A DNA stretch of 64,000 bases from JAAZBV01 sp964499695 (GCA_964499695.1 CAZCMD010000005.1:1-64000); one strand, 5' to 3'. Numbered from the stretch's first letter, positions 1 through 9,187 are shown. The notes: generated from the sequence alone by a model not told the origin. A program made the numbers and translations.

Positions 1-281
1 CGCCGCTAAAGCTTCCGCCTTCGATTGATAACTATGGCGGGACAAGATGGTTGTTACAGAAGCTAAGACGGACAAGTCCGGTGTCATCCTGGGGCTTCCA
101 TCATTGCAAGTCCTTAATGGTCCGGTTTTGTATTAAAAAAGAAATTGAAATTTTTCCTTATATAAACCAGAATATGTGCCGATATGACTGTCACATATAT
201 TTGAATCGAAAAGTCCTGTTTATATCATGGATAAATGCCGTCAAAGTAATAAAATAATCTTAACAATTAAAAGGTAAGACA
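1..281. other. Left-edge non-coding stretch
   Basis: I see no convincing gene here. The first ~50 bases contain a GC-rich segment (positions 33-48) that recurs in inverted orientation near 7199-7214, so it belongs to a dispersed palindromic repeat family. The remainder is AT-rich. A 68-codon open frame at 51-257 has no ribosome binding site and reads like translated non-coding DNA. A purine-rich stretch at 268-277 is the likely ribosome binding site of the small gene that follows. Confidence 0.5.
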
Positions 282-464
282 GTGGAAGAAAACAAACGAT
301 ATTCTTTAGAAGAACAGTTAAAAAAAATGATTGAAAATTCCATCCAGAAAAAAGAGGAAAAAGAGAAGCCTGTAACCAGAACCGGGACCGGTAATATTAT
401 CCGCCGCAGGGCCGGTGAAAAAGATACACGTTTTTCCGCCCAAAAGACCAGGACAACCGAATAA
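282..464 (+). CDS. Small basic protein, 60 aa, function unknown
   Basis: A GTG-started frame with a plausible Shine-Dalgarno (AAAAGG) a few bases upstream. The predicted protein is highly charged: an N-terminal acidic/amphipathic helix (residues 1-28, rich in Lys and Glu) and a basic Arg-rich tail with the motif IIRRRAGEKD around residues 39-48. There is no signal peptide, membrane segment or cysteine. Similar short Lys/Glu-then-Arg proteins are, from memory, common unannotated genes in deltaproteobacteria. It sits alone, convergent with the ferredoxin gene whose 3' end lies 54 bases away. I do not recognise a function; it could be a nucleic-acid-associated peptide, but that is only a guess from charge. 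Confidence 0.45.
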   Translation: MEENKRYSLEEQLKKMIENSIQKKEEKEKPVTRTGTGNIIRRRAGEKDTRFSAQKTRTTE

Positions 465-517
465 ACAACCGGAACCGCGAATTAAAACAGCGGTTACGAT
501 TCCGGCGGCTATTCCTT

Positions 518-1363
518 TTACCAGAGATTAGCCGCCTGTGGCACATCTTTGCGTTCAAGCAGATGTATCGCATCATTGACACAGCTTGAACGGCAGATAC
601 CGCACCCGTAACACCGCTTTTGATCGATCATTATCTTTTGGTTGGCTGCGCTGTATCCTATGGCCCCGAACTGGCACACTCGCATGCATTCACGGCAGCC
701 AGTGCAAAGATCAGGATCTGGCTCTGCCACATACTCGGCCCTGAAGAGCATGGGGAACTTGTATGCAAAGGTTGCCTTCATGGCACCGCAGTCAGAACGG
801 TCACAATTGCATAACCCGGCAATAAACGGTGTCACAAAGGTCCATACCGTATGGCACAGCCCCTCCTCTTCATACTTTCTGAAATTGGCAAGGGCCTCCT
901 CTTTAGTCAATATTTCAAGGCCATCGTTACTGGGGCCTGACTCGTAATCAGATGATATCTCCTTCATGAGCTTAAATAATTCTCCCCCGTTTGGCCCCAT
1001 ACTCAGGCAATAACAGTATCGCTGTTCTGTGCCCAGGAAACTCTTCCGGCAGATGCATTCAATACGGACAATGCTGTTTACAAATTCCATGATCTTTTCA
1101 ACATCTTCTATGGGAAGCACCTGCCCGTAATGGAGCTTTTTCATCTTGCCCACGAAAAAGGGCATTATGAGGTTCGATATGAATTTATTTTGAGATGCCT
1201 GGTTAAGTTTTTCAAAGGTACTGGAAATATTTCCACCATTATTTGAGGTGAATTCTTTAAGAAACTTTCGTCTTTTAAGGTCGCTTAAAAGATCTTCCGA
1301 GTAGTTTTTGGCCTGTAAATACCATTTCTTACCTTCACCATGCTTATGACAGAACTCACACAT
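518..1363 (-). CDS. 4Fe-4S ferredoxin-domain protein, 281 aa
   Basis: An iron-sulfur protein whose C-terminal 65 residues form a bacterial two-cluster ferredoxin: C220-x2-C223-x2-C226-x3-C230 and C251-x2-C254-x2-C257-x3-C261. The N-terminus begins with a CxxC (C2, C5), and the middle has another Cys group (motif CICRKSFLG followed by CYC, near residues 100-120), so further metal sites are possible. No signal peptide or membrane helix, so it is cytoplasmic. It lies 12 bases downstream of the 72-residue gene on the same strand, and both are divergent from the molybdopterin oxidoreductase. Such ferredoxins often carry electrons to or from Mo/W enzymes; a role with its divergent neighbour is inferred from position only. 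The central domain is not one I can assign. Confidence 0.85.
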   Translation of the reverse strand: MCEFCHKHGEGKKWYLQAKNYSEDLLSDLKRRKFLKEFTSNNGGNISSTFEKLNQASQNKFISNLIMPFFVGKMKKLHYGQVLPIEDVEKIMEFVNSIVRIECICRKSFLGTEQRYCYCLSMGPNGGELFKLMKEISSDYESGPSNDGLEILTKEEALANFRKYEEEGLCHTVWTFVTPFIAGLCNCDRSDCGAMKATFAYKFPMLFRAEYVAEPDPDLCTGCRECMRVCQFGAIGYSAANQKIMIDQKRCYGCGICRSSCVNDAIHLLERKDVPQAANLW

Positions 1364-1375
1364 ATCTCCTCCTGT

Positions 1376-1594
1376 CTATAAAAGCCTTGCTTTAAGGTTT
1401 TTTATAAATTTCTTTTTGGCTTCTTCATCCTTATTAACATGCTTTTTGACTTCCTTCCACGTATTCGGGCAGTCTTTATATTCCACCTCAACCAGCCCAT
1501 GGATTGCCTGGTCTATCTCTTTTTTATTATCCTTTGTGATCTCTATCCCCGCCTCTTCAAGGATATCCTTCATGTGCCTCAGATAACATGACAT
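1376..1594 (-). CDS. Conserved small protein, 72 aa, unknown
   Basis: A short soluble protein starting MSCYLRHMKDILEEAG, Lys/Glu-rich throughout, with two cysteines (C3 and one in the motif DCPNTWKEVKK). I recognise the pattern as a recurring deltaproteobacterial small protein found beside ferredoxin or anaerobic-metabolism genes, but it has no known role. No signal peptide or membrane segment. It ends 12 bases before the ferredoxin gene, so the two very probably form one transcript divergent from the oxidoreductase. The start at 1594 is supported by an upstream purine-rich GAGG-like site on the minus strand (AAAGAGGCTCAAT). Confidence 0.7.
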   Translation of the reverse strand: MSCYLRHMKDILEEAGIEITKDNKKEIDQAIHGLVEVEYKDCPNTWKEVKKHVNKDEEAKKKFIKNLKARLL

Positions 1595-1726
1595 ATTGAG
1601 CCTCTTTAATTAAATTTGAAAAATTATATATGACCCTGTCTCATACATGCTGCATTATAATACTATCCCGGTTTTAATTACAATCTATTCATCCCCTCTT
1701 CCCTTGATAGAGTCAGGATTTTTCAC

Positions 1727-1756
1727 TTGACAGGGGTATATCAGGATGGCCATTAT
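1727..1756 (+). promoter_or_regulatory. Candidate sigma-70 promoter of the oxidoreductase gene
   Basis: TTGACA at 1727-1732 is a perfect -35 match. CATTAT at 1751-1756, after an 18-base spacer, matches four of six -10 positions. The start codon lies 76 bases further on, preceded by AGGGAGATAG as ribosome binding site. Assigned by motif only. Confidence 0.4.
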
Positions 1757-1831
1757 ATCCATAAATAGAAAGAGAAAGGTAAAGACTTAGAGGGGCAAAC
1801 GCCCTGCGGAAAGGGAGATAGAAAAATAGAG

Positions 1832-3889
1832 ATGGGAACAGAAAAAAACAATAAGAAATATTTTACAGGATGCGCCCTGTGTTATCACAGTTGCGGGGTT
1901 GAGGTAACTGTAGAGGATGGAAAGGTTGTCAAGGTTGAGGGGCAGAAGTCGCACCCGGTGAACAAAGGGATGCTATGCCCCAAAGGTGAAACCATGATCG
2001 AGCACCTTTACCACACTGACAGGCTCAAGTACCCCATGAAAAAGGTAAATGGCGAATTCAAAAGGATATCCTGGGAACAGGCGATCACAGAGATCGGTGA
2101 GAAACTCAACCGGCTCAAGGCCGAATATGGCCCGGCTGCCCTTGCATTTTTCTGCGGCTCCATCGGTGTTGAGAACCTTGAGATGGTATCCCTCTCCCAC
2201 AGGTTCAAGGGGGCATTCGGCTCCCCCAACTTCTTTTCAGTTGAGAGCATATGTTACAGGATGAGGATCAGGGCAAGGCAGATCACATTCGGTAAGTACC
2301 CTGTTGAGGAGATGGATTCGAAACTCTATCTACTATGGGGGCACAACCCTGATGCATCGGATTTTCCCCTTTCAATGGCCATTGATGAAAACATGAAAAA
2401 GGGCGCAAAGGTGATTGTCATAGACCCGAGGCGTATTCCATTGGCCGACGTGGCGGAGATGTACCTCCCCATAAGGCCGGGCACAGACGGAGCGCTTGCA
2501 CTTGCAATGATGAATGTAATCATAAATGAAAGGCTTTATGACAAAGAGTTTGTTGACAAGTGGACCTTAGGCTTTGATAAACTAGTGCCACATGTGCAGC
2601 AGTACACACCTGAATGGGCAGAGAAGATTACATATATAAAGGCGGATGACATAAGGAAACTTGCACGCCGTTTTGCCACCACAAAGGGGGCGGCCATATT
2701 CCATGGCACCTGCACCCAGGATCAGTGTGCAAACGGCACGCAGAACGACAGGGCACTTTCCATACTTCAGGTACTGACCGGAAACATCAATGTGCCTGGT
2801 GGGTGGGTGATAAGCCCGAGGCTAAAGCTTCAGGATGTAAGCCTCCCATTCCCCGGAAAGCCATTAGGGGCTGAGGAATATCCGCTTTTCTATGAACTCT
2901 GGGGAAGGACAAGCCCATATGCGGTCATGAATATGGTCCCTGAAAGCGTACCCTCAAAGATCCGCGCCTTTTTTGTTGCAGGGGGTAACCCGCTTGTCAC
3001 AATGCCTGACACCAATGCACTCACTGAGGCATTCAAGAGGCTTGACCTCCTTGTTGTGTATGACCAGTTCCTGACTGAGACAGCAGCCCTTGCCCACTAT
3101 GTTCTTCCTGCAAGCAATCAGCTTGAGTTCTGGGGACTTGCCTACAATTATAATGTGTGCCACTGTGTCCCGTACCTCATGCTCAGACAACCGGTCATTG
3201 GCCCCTATTATGAGTGCCGCTCCATGAGAGAGGTCTATACCGACCTTGCAAAGGTATGCGGATTTGCGGACAAGTTCCAATGGAAAGAGGATTTTGAGGT
3301 AGTTCAAAAGGAGCTTGAGCCATGCTCCCTGAGCTTTGATTTTTTACGTGAACACCCTGAAGGGGCCATATATCAGAAAAAAGAATATACCCTTGGCGAG
3401 CGCTCATTTGCTACACCATCAGGCAAGATAGAAATCTACAGTCAGGCATTTAAAGATGCAGGGTGGGAGCCTTTGCCAGTATACCGCGAACCTGACAAGA
3501 GCCCGCAGGGCTCTTTATGGGCAGAGCTGGGAGAAAAATATCCCCTTGTCCTTGCAACCGGGACCCGTGACTTTTATTACAATGGGAGCATGCTACATAA
3601 TATGAAGACGCTGAAGCAGCGCTCTCCTCACCCGAAAGCGGAGCTAGGCCCTGAAACCGCTGCAAAATACAAAGTTAACGATGGTGACGATGTTATTGTT
3701 GAAACCGACAGGGGCTATGTAAGGATGAAGGCAGGTGTGAGTGACAGGATCATGGAAGGGGTGGTGCTTGTACCGCACGGGTGGCCCGGAGAGGGTAACT
3801 GTAACAGACTTACCGACTGTAACTGCAGGGAACCCATAATGGGATACCCCCAGTGGAAAGGTCTCCTGTGCAGTATCAGGAAGGCGTAA
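1832..3889 (+). CDS. Molybdopterin (Mo/W) oxidoreductase, DMSO-reductase superfamily
   Basis: A 685-aa cytoplasmic catalytic subunit with no Tat signal. The N-terminal [4Fe-4S] site is C14-x2-C17-x3-C21-x27-C49. A cysteine in SICYR (C141) is at the position that ligates Mo or W in Cys-type members, including acetylene hydratase, whose ligand is likewise numbered Cys141. The C-terminal molydopterin-dinucleotide-binding domain begins near residue 570 (motif LVLATGTRDF). Overall organisation recalls acetylene hydratase and its oxidoreductase relatives. However, the hydratase's catalytic Asp, just after its second cluster cysteine, is Tyr18 here. A redox reaction is therefore more likely than hydration. 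No partner beta or membrane subunit follows; the divergent ferredoxin at 518-1363 is the only visible electron-transfer candidate. The substrate is unknown. Confidence 0.88.
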   Translation: MGTEKNNKKYFTGCALCYHSCGVEVTVEDGKVVKVEGQKSHPVNKGMLCPKGETMIEHLYHTDRLKYPMKKVNGEFKRISWEQAITEIGEKLNRLKAEYGPAALAFFCGSIGVENLEMVSLSHRFKGAFGSPNFFSVESICYRMRIRARQITFGKYPVEEMDSKLYLLWGHNPDASDFPLSMAIDENMKKGAKVIVIDPRRIPLADVAEMYLPIRPGTDGALALAMMNVIINERLYDKEFVDKWTLGFDKLVPHVQQYTPEWAEKITYIKADDIRKLARRFATTKGAAIFHGTCTQDQCANGTQNDRALSILQVLTGNINVPGGWVISPRLKLQDVSLPFPGKPLGAEEYPLFYELWGRTSPYAVMNMVPESVPSKIRAFFVAGGNPLVTMPDTNALTEAFKRLDLLVVYDQFLTETAALAHYVLPASNQLEFWGLAYNYNVCHCVPYLMLRQPVIGPYYECRSMREVYTDLAKVCGFADKFQWKEDFEVVQKELEPCSLSFDFLREHPEGAIYQKKEYTLGERSFATPSGKIEIYSQAFKDAGWEPLPVYREPDKSPQGSLWAELGEKYPLVLATGTRDFYYNGSMLHNMKTLKQRSPHPKAELGPETAAKYKVNDGDDVIVETDRGYVRMKAGVSDRIMEGVVLVPHGWPGEGNCNRLTDCNCREPIMGYPQWKGLLCSIRKA

Positions 3890-4297
3890 GAATCTGAATA
3901 TCCATGTAACGGGTGAATGTAACGATTTCTCTATATCCTGCTATCCTCTTGCAGGTGTGCGGGTAGTCTGCGTTCACCCTTTTAGTCTTACATCTGCCTG
4001 CGGTGATAAGCAATAGTACAGGTCAACTAAATAAAAGGCATCTCATAAAAAACTAAAATAGACCGGCCTTAATTCCTGCCTTATATACAACACACTAAAA
4101 CTCTAATAGCTCAAATATGCTGCATGATATTTGCATTATCAGAATATAAAATATTAAAAAGAATCATGAATATTGTAAGATGTTGAATTAATAATATTTT
4201 TGTAATTCACGGAAAGATGCTGACATAAAAAGGTGTATTAAAATAGTACATTGTTGCGCAGTAATATGTACAGTTAACAGGAAAGGGGTGTTACTCC
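3890..4297. other. Intergenic region with a possible long-loop hairpin
   Basis: No gene is visible. GGGTGAA (3911-3917) can pair with TTCACCC (3973-3979), followed by TTTTAG, which could end the oxidoreductase transcript although the loop is long. From 4020 the sequence is strongly AT-rich and probably holds the promoter of the beta-helix lipoprotein. The ribosome binding site (AGGAAAGGGG) lies at 4280-4289. Confidence 0.35.
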
Positions 4298-5874
4298 ATG
4301 AGGATTAAAGACATTAAAAAACAGATATCAGATATCAGGGTCCGGGCCGGATATTATCTTCTGACAGTGATTTTTGTTACAGGGTTACTTATGATTAATG
4401 CATGCAATGGCGGATCAGGATCATCCGGGGATACCCCACCTGCTGTTATCAATAATGGTGATCCTGTTCAGGGTGATGAAGATGATGAAACCGATGATGA
4501 AGGAGATAGTGCATCCACTGTTTATACGTGGGACCCTTCAGAATTCACACATGTCTATGATGTCGGGCCCGGTAAAACCTATACCGAACCCGGGGATGTC
4601 CCGTGGGAGAGCCTTACGCCCTCCACCCTTGTGCGTATCTACTATCGTAACACACACCCTATCAGGCAAAGTGGGTAATCAATGTGGCAGCAACTGCTGA
4701 AGCGCCTGTGGTTATCCTTGGCATTAAAGAAGGGGGGCAGAGGCCAATCATAAGCGGCGATGGTGCTGTTACCCGTAACGAACTGGATTACTGGAACGAG
4801 GTGAGGAATATAATAAAGGTTGGAGGATCAAGCATCCCTGACAACCCTGGCGGTCCATCATATATCTATATTCAGGGCCTTGATATCAGGAGCGGCCGGC
4901 CCGGATATGAGTTTACAGATGACAGCGGCACCACACAGGAATACAGCTCCAATGCCGCTGCTATCCATATCGAGGAAGGATCTGACATCACAATCCATGA
5001 CTGCCTGATTCATGATGCGGCAAACGGCCTGTTTTCAAGCTCTGCCTCTTCACGTATCATGATCAGCGGAAACTATATTTACGATAATGGTATTGAAGGC
5101 AGCATATACGAACACAACTCCTATACGGAAAGCCTTGGTATTGTGTTTGAATACAACCACTATGGCCCGCTCAGGTCCGGCTGCCTCGGAAACAACCTCA
5201 AGGATCGTTCATCCGGCACTGTTATCAGGTACAACTGGATAGAGTCAGGTAACCGCCAGCTTGACCTTGTTGAGACCGATTACGATCACATCGCAAACGA
5301 CCCTGCCTATGATGAGACCTTTGTATATGGTAATGTGCTCATTGAACCTGATGGGGCTGGCAACAGCCAGATCATGCATTATGGTGGTGATGGCGGCGAC
5401 ACGGAAATGTACCGAAGGGGCACACTCTATTTTTATCACAACACGGTTGTCTCCACCCGCAGCGGTAACACCACGCTCATGCGCTTAAGCACCGTTGATG
5501 TGACTGCCCTGGTATTCGGCAATATTATCTATGCATCAGCCGGGGGTGAATACCTTGCTATAACAAGCGGGAATGGACAGACCGAGCTTGAAAATAACTG
5601 GCTACCTACAGGCTGGGTGCTTACACACGAAGCAGGCCTTGATACTGATGCAACAGTGGCTGATATGGGAAACACGGAAGGAAGTACACCGGGATTTATA
5701 GATTTTAATGCTCAGGATTTTCATCTTTCAGCAGGTTCTCTGGCCAGAGGTAATGCAGGCACCCTGCCCGCAGATGTGGTGAACTATCCTGTGGAATACC
5801 AGTATGTCCGGCACCAATCCATTGAAGTGCGGCCATCCGGTTCTATTTCTGATATAGGGGCCTTTGGGTATTGA
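4298..5874 (+). pseudogene. Beta-helix surface lipoprotein gene, split by a 2-base slip in a CA repeat
   Basis: Two frames encode one protein. The first (4298-4678) gives a signal sequence with lipobox-like INAC near residue 36, an acidic Asp/Glu linker and the start of a folded domain. The second (in frame from about 4657, conventionally 4684-5874) gives ~396 residues of right-handed parallel beta-helix, with repeats such as DITIHDCLIHDAANG and RIMISGNYIYDNG. The frames join if one CA is removed from the run ACACACAC at 4650-4657, restoring RNTPYQAKWVIN. Such proteins are usually exported polysaccharide-binding or lyase-like proteins; no catalytic residues are assigned here. It may be a true mutation, a slipped-strand phase switch or an assembly error. 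Confidence 0.75.
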
Positions 5875-5883
5875 TTATGAAAA

Positions 5884-5967
5884 CGATCAGCCATCAGCGT
5901 TCAGCTATCAGCATAAGATATAAGAAAGTATTTGACTGGTAGCTGATAACCGAATGCTGAATGCTTA
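5884..5967. repeat. Dispersed ATCAGC-type inverted repeat
   Basis: The left half contains tandem variants of ATCAGC/TTCAGC. The right half carries the reverse complement (AGCTGATAACC, AATGCTGAATGCT), so the element can fold on itself. Related copies lie at 8349-8430 and 42501-42536, all between genes. Confidence 0.6.
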
Positions 5968-6029
5968 ATTATAAAATTACCTCTTTGTGGATGGACACTT
6001 GCTATCCTGTAAGAGGATGTTACTGGTAG

Positions 6030-6965
6030 CTATCTCTTTTTTATCCTGATGCTTCCGCTGAAACTCTCCAGTGATAATTCAGGGCCGCCTTTACCAACAA
6101 TCCCTTTAATATCTTTGTTGTCTATCTTGCCAGAGATGGTTATTTCATAGTCAGTATTTATGCTTCCACTAAAGGTCTTGGCGTTAAGGCTAAACTCTGA
6201 ATCAGCCGGGAGTTCCATATTTATATTCCCGCTGACCGTTTTATAATAATGTTCACCCTGGCCCAGTATGTAATTTGCCATTATGCTGCCGCTTATTGTT
6301 TCAGCCCTGGCCTCTTTCACCTCTGAACCTGATGTGATATCAATATCACCGCTTACGCTTTTTGAGGCTAAGGCTCCCTGGATTTCATTCACCGATATTC
6401 TACCTGAAACCGTTTCAGCTTTTGTATCACCAGCAACCCCTTCAAGATATATGCTGCCACTGACATCCTTTGCTGTTACATCCTTTCCAGCACTGACCAC
6501 CTTTATCTCCCCGCTTACAGTCTTTGCAGAAAGATTGCCATTGATAGAGGTAACTCTGATCGCACCGCTTACTGATTCCAGAGTGACTTCCGCATTATCC
6601 GGTACTATCAATTCATAGTACACAGACCCGTAATTCCCATTGAAACCGGAAAAGAAATTAAAATGAAAAGATTTATCATATTCGGTATTTATGCTTATGC
6701 GGCTATCATGGGAATCTATATCCACATGGATATTTTCAAGCTCTTCATGAGAGTCAGCCCTTTTTATTGCCTCAATCTTTACCTCATTCTTATCCCATGT
6801 GGTCACAACAATATCGCCGGATATATTTTTTACACTCACCTCACCATCCCTTTCAAGGGGATACTGTTTGTTGATCACCTCTTCGACATCGGCATATGCA
6901 CAGAGCGGAAATAGAGCCAATAAAATAAACAACACAGAGATGCTAACCGACCTTACCTTTTTCAT
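6030..6965 (-). CDS. DUF4097-type exported beta-repeat protein
   Basis: A 311-aa protein with a clear Sec signal peptide (residues 1-25, ending AYA). The mature part is a series of about ten short repeats with the core V-S-G-x-I (for example ESVSGAIRV, KTVSGEIKV, KDVSGSIYL, ETVSGRISV) spaced roughly 20-25 residues apart. This is the signature of the DUF4097 'putative adhesin' family, which forms a stacked beta-solenoid. No lipobox or membrane anchor is present, so it is probably periplasmic or surface-released. These proteins are often next to anti-sigma or membrane-stress genes in other bacteria, but here it stands alone. Its function is unknown. The gene starts after a good AAAGGAGAG site. 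Confidence 0.85.
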   Translation of the reverse strand: MKKVRSVSISVLFILLALFPLCAYADVEEVINKQYPLERDGEVSVKNISGDIVVTTWDKNEVKIEAIKRADSHEELENIHVDIDSHDSRISINTEYDKSFHFNFFSGFNGNYGSVYYELIVPDNAEVTLESVSGAIRVTSINGNLSAKTVSGEIKVVSAGKDVTAKDVSGSIYLEGVAGDTKAETVSGRISVNEIQGALASKSVSGDIDITSGSEVKEARAETISGSIMANYILGQGEHYYKTVSGNINMELPADSEFSLNAKTFSGSINTDYEITISGKIDNKDIKGIVGKGGPELSLESFSGSIRIKKR

Positions 6966-7411
6966 TTTATTCTCTCCTTTTTAAATGCATAAAATCAGGT
7001 TTTAAAAATTCTGGCCTTCTATCCCGGCATGCTGTTTACACAGTGCGGATCTATACGGGAGGGGTATAGTGTTATCTGCAATGCCTCTTCGCCCTGTTCA
7101 ACATCAGCCGGGATAGCAGGCTGAACGGGTGATGAAATAAACGACACCCGTGTTAGTCCTTGAATTTTACTCCAGATATTTATTACGTAGACGGGTTCTT
7201 GTCCCGCCATAGCCTTGGCGACGGCGGATAAAACCCGTCTCTACAAATGTGATTCCTGTATGAATGGTAGAAAGAAAAGCATAATGTGTGCCATATCAGG
7301 CACACATTGGTTTTACATTAAATATCAGCATGTTGGATGATTGATCAAATTAAAATAGTCAGAATGGATTATATTAAAATGGTTTCTAAAGCCACATAGT
7401 AGCGATAATAC
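6966..7411. other. Intergenic region carrying a REP-like palindrome
   Basis: No convincing gene. Besides the palindromic element at 7190-7243 it has an imperfect inverted repeat around 7019-7130 (ATCCCGGC/GCCGGGAT). An apparent 63-codon frame on the minus strand is formed by the repeat. The 3' part (7290-7411) is AT-rich and lies beyond the stop codon of yjbQ. Confidence 0.45.
7190..7243. repeat. REP-like nested palindrome
   Basis: Outer arms GACGGGTT and AACCCGTC enclose inner arms TCCCGCC and GGCGGA. The whole can fold as a nested hairpin. A related copy of the inner part, inverted, starts the window (positions 33-48). Confidence 0.6.
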
Positions 7412-7828
7412 TCACTCACCGATGATCTTTACCAGCACCCGTTTCTTTCTTCTGCCGTCAAACTCACCATAAAAGATCTGCTCCCAGGGGCCAAAGTCCA
7501 GCCTGCCATCGGTTATGGCAACAACCACCTCTCTCCCCATGATCTGCCTTTTCATGTGGGCGTCCGCATTGTCCTCGCCAACATTATGCCGGTACTGTGA
7601 AACAGGTTCATGGGGTGCAAGCTGTTCAAGCCATTTTTCATAATCATGGTGCAGGCCTGACTCATCATCGTTAATAAAGACCGAGGCAGTGATATGCATT
7701 GCGTTACAGAGTAAAAGCCCTTCTCTTACGCCGCTTTCCCTGAGGCATTCCTCAATATCGGGCGTGATATTGATAAATGCCCTGCGGGTGGCCACATTAA
7801 ACCACAGCTCTTTTCTGTATGACTTCAT
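7412..7828 (-). CDS. yjbQ: YjbQ family protein (UPF0047)
   Basis: A 138-aa member of the YjbQ/UPF0047 family. Its hallmarks are the metal-coordinating histidines in MHITASVFINDDE and HHDYEKWL, the central YRHN...DNADAHMKRQIMG block, and the C-terminal GPWEQIFYGEFDG motif. The length is typical for a full protein. Members in other bacteria can support thiamin-phosphate synthesis when ThiE is absent, but the physiological role is unsettled. The start codon overlaps the greA stop by four bases (ATGA), so it is translationally coupled to greA on the minus strand. Confidence 0.93.
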   Translation of the reverse strand: MKSYRKELWFNVATRRAFINITPDIEECLRESGVREGLLLCNAMHITASVFINDDESGLHHDYEKWLEQLAPHEPVSQYRHNVGEDNADAHMKRQIMGREVVVAITDGRLDFGPWEQIFYGEFDGRRKKRVLVKIIGE

Positions 7829-8292
7829 AAGATTTCCAGTACCTCATACTCCTGTAGCCCGCCCGGGGTGTTAACCTTTACCTCATCTCCAACTTCACTA
7901 CCGAGAAGCGCCATACCTATGGGGGATTTTACAGAGATCTTCCCGTTATCCGGGTCAGATTCATATGGCCCTAAAAGCTGATACTGTACCTCCTCTTCCG
8001 TTTCCATATTATAAAGGAGCACGATCCTGCCAAAAACAACCCTGTCTTTTGGACCTTTCTCAAAATCTATTACCTCTGCCTTGCCTATAACCGATTCCAG
8101 TTCATTTATCTTGCCCTCAAGAAAGGACTGCTTTTCCTTTGCTGCATGGTATTCTGCATTCTCACTCAGGTCCCCATGTTTTCTGGCCTCTTCGATCGCC
8201 CGAATATTTTCCGGTCGCTCAACCTTTTTTATGTGTGCAAGCTCTTCCTTAACCTTATCAAGACCTTCCTTTGTAAACGGAATCCTCTCCAT
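7825..8292 (-). CDS. greA: Transcription elongation factor GreA
   Basis: A 155-aa GreA. The N-terminal coiled-coil hairpin (residues 5-75) carries the acidic tip and the conserved ARKHGDLSENAEYHAAKEKQ block. The C-terminal FKBP-like domain has the SPIGMALLGSEVGDEV motif. GreA binds the RNA polymerase secondary channel and stimulates cleavage of the backtracked transcript's 3' end. The length matches family norm. It is first gene of a two-gene minus-strand unit with yjbQ, and its start is preceded by AGGAGA. Confidence 0.97.
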   Translation of the reverse strand: MERIPFTKEGLDKVKEELAHIKKVERPENIRAIEEARKHGDLSENAEYHAAKEKQSFLEGKINELESVIGKAEVIDFEKGPKDRVVFGRIVLLYNMETEEEVQYQLLGPYESDPDNGKISVKSPIGMALLGSEVGDEVKVNTPGGLQEYEVLEIL

Positions 8293-8348
8293 AAATTCTC
8301 CTATTTGAAATAATTAGTATCCATCCAGAAAGAAGAAAAACCCGGATG

Positions 8349-8430
8349 CAGCTTTCAGCTGTCAGCGATCAGCCTTCAGCTAAATCGTTTTTAAAATGCC
8401 TTTTGCTGAATGCTAAAGGGTGAATGCTAA
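8349..8430. repeat. Dispersed ATCAGC-type inverted repeat, second copy
   Basis: The left half holds TTCAGCTGTCAGCGATCAGC; the right half holds TGCTGAATGCTAAAGGGTGAATGCT-type sequence in reverse orientation. Together with its upstream flank (from 8318) it aligns with 42468-42536, both sharing a CATCC-GAAAGAAG-AAAACC lead-in. Related to the copy at 5884-5967. Confidence 0.6.
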
Positions 8431-8524
8431 AATCCAAAAACGACACTTTTTGAATGTGCACCAGTTAGATAATCAGCTCCAGACAGTGTAAATGAATTAA
8501 AAATATTAATAATTTCATGCATCA

Positions 8525-9187
8525 CTATTTACCATTATTTTTACGGACATAAACATCATTCAATACCTCAGGGTCAATGGCAAGGTCCGTCTCTCCCACC
8601 TTGAGCACAAAGGCGGGGAAGGTCTGGTGAACCTTAACCTCCTGGCCGGGGGTAATGCCAAGGTCTGTCAGCCTGTCAAGACGCGAATGGTGTTTTGTTG
8701 AGACATAAACTACCACCCCTGCTTCCCCTGACTTAAGCCTGTTAAGGGGCATAATAACAGGCTGTATATTCTGTTCTGCCCTTTTACAGCAAGCGCCCGG
8801 AGGTATATGCCTGCCATGCGGGCACTCACGCGGGTGACCGAGCAGTGTGCATATGGCATCAAGGGCCTCATGGCTCAGGCAGTGTTCAAGGCTGCATGCA
8901 GTCTCTTCCATGGGTGCATCATCTATCACCATGACATCGGTGAAAAGCCTTTCAGCAAGCCTGTGTGCCCTTATGAGTTTTTTTGCAATCTCCTCACCCT
9001 TCTGGGTAAGGTTTATCTCCTCTTTAACCTCAAATATGTAATCATCATCTATAAGCCTATCGATTACATCCCCTGTTACCCTTGGGGTTTCTATTTTCAG
9101 GAGATCAGACCTCTTAACAGAACCTATCTCTTTTCCGCACCAGATGGATTCGATGATTTCATCTATCTCTTCTTTTGTCAGTAACAT
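8525..9187 (-). CDS. DtxR-family metal-dependent repressor with FeoA-like domain
   Basis: A 220-aa regulator. The N-terminal ~65 residues are a winged helix. The middle dimerisation/metal-binding region contains METACSLEHCLSHE and a Cys/His-rich stretch (GHPRECPHGRHIPPGACC). The C-terminal ~75 residues form an SH3-like FeoA domain (GEAGVVVYVSTKH...LTDLGITPGQEV). DtxR/MntR-type proteins bind promoter DNA when charged with Fe(II) or Mn(II). It is the last gene of the feoB operon, overlapping the Cys-rich gene by 29 bases, so it is probably the iron sensor of this operon and autoregulatory. The four extra cysteines may bind zinc or a cluster. No separate feoA exists here, so the FeoA domain may also serve FeoB. 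Confidence 0.9.
   Translation of the reverse strand: MLLTKEEIDEIIESIWCGKEIGSVKRSDLLKIETPRVTGDVIDRLIDDDYIFEVKEEINLTQKGEEIAKKLIRAHRLAERLFTDVMVIDDAPMEETACSLEHCLSHEALDAICTLLGHPRECPHGRHIPPGACCKRAEQNIQPVIMPLNRLKSGEAGVVVYVSTKHHSRLDRLTDLGITPGQEVKVHQTFPAFVLKVGETDLAIDPEVLNDVYVRKNNGK

Noticed and set aside
51..257. 68-codon plus-strand frame
   Set aside because: No ribosome binding site, begins in a repeat, and the composition looks non-coding.
7019..7210. 63-codon minus-strand frame
   Set aside because: It is formed by the inverted repeat and REP-like palindrome; no start signal.
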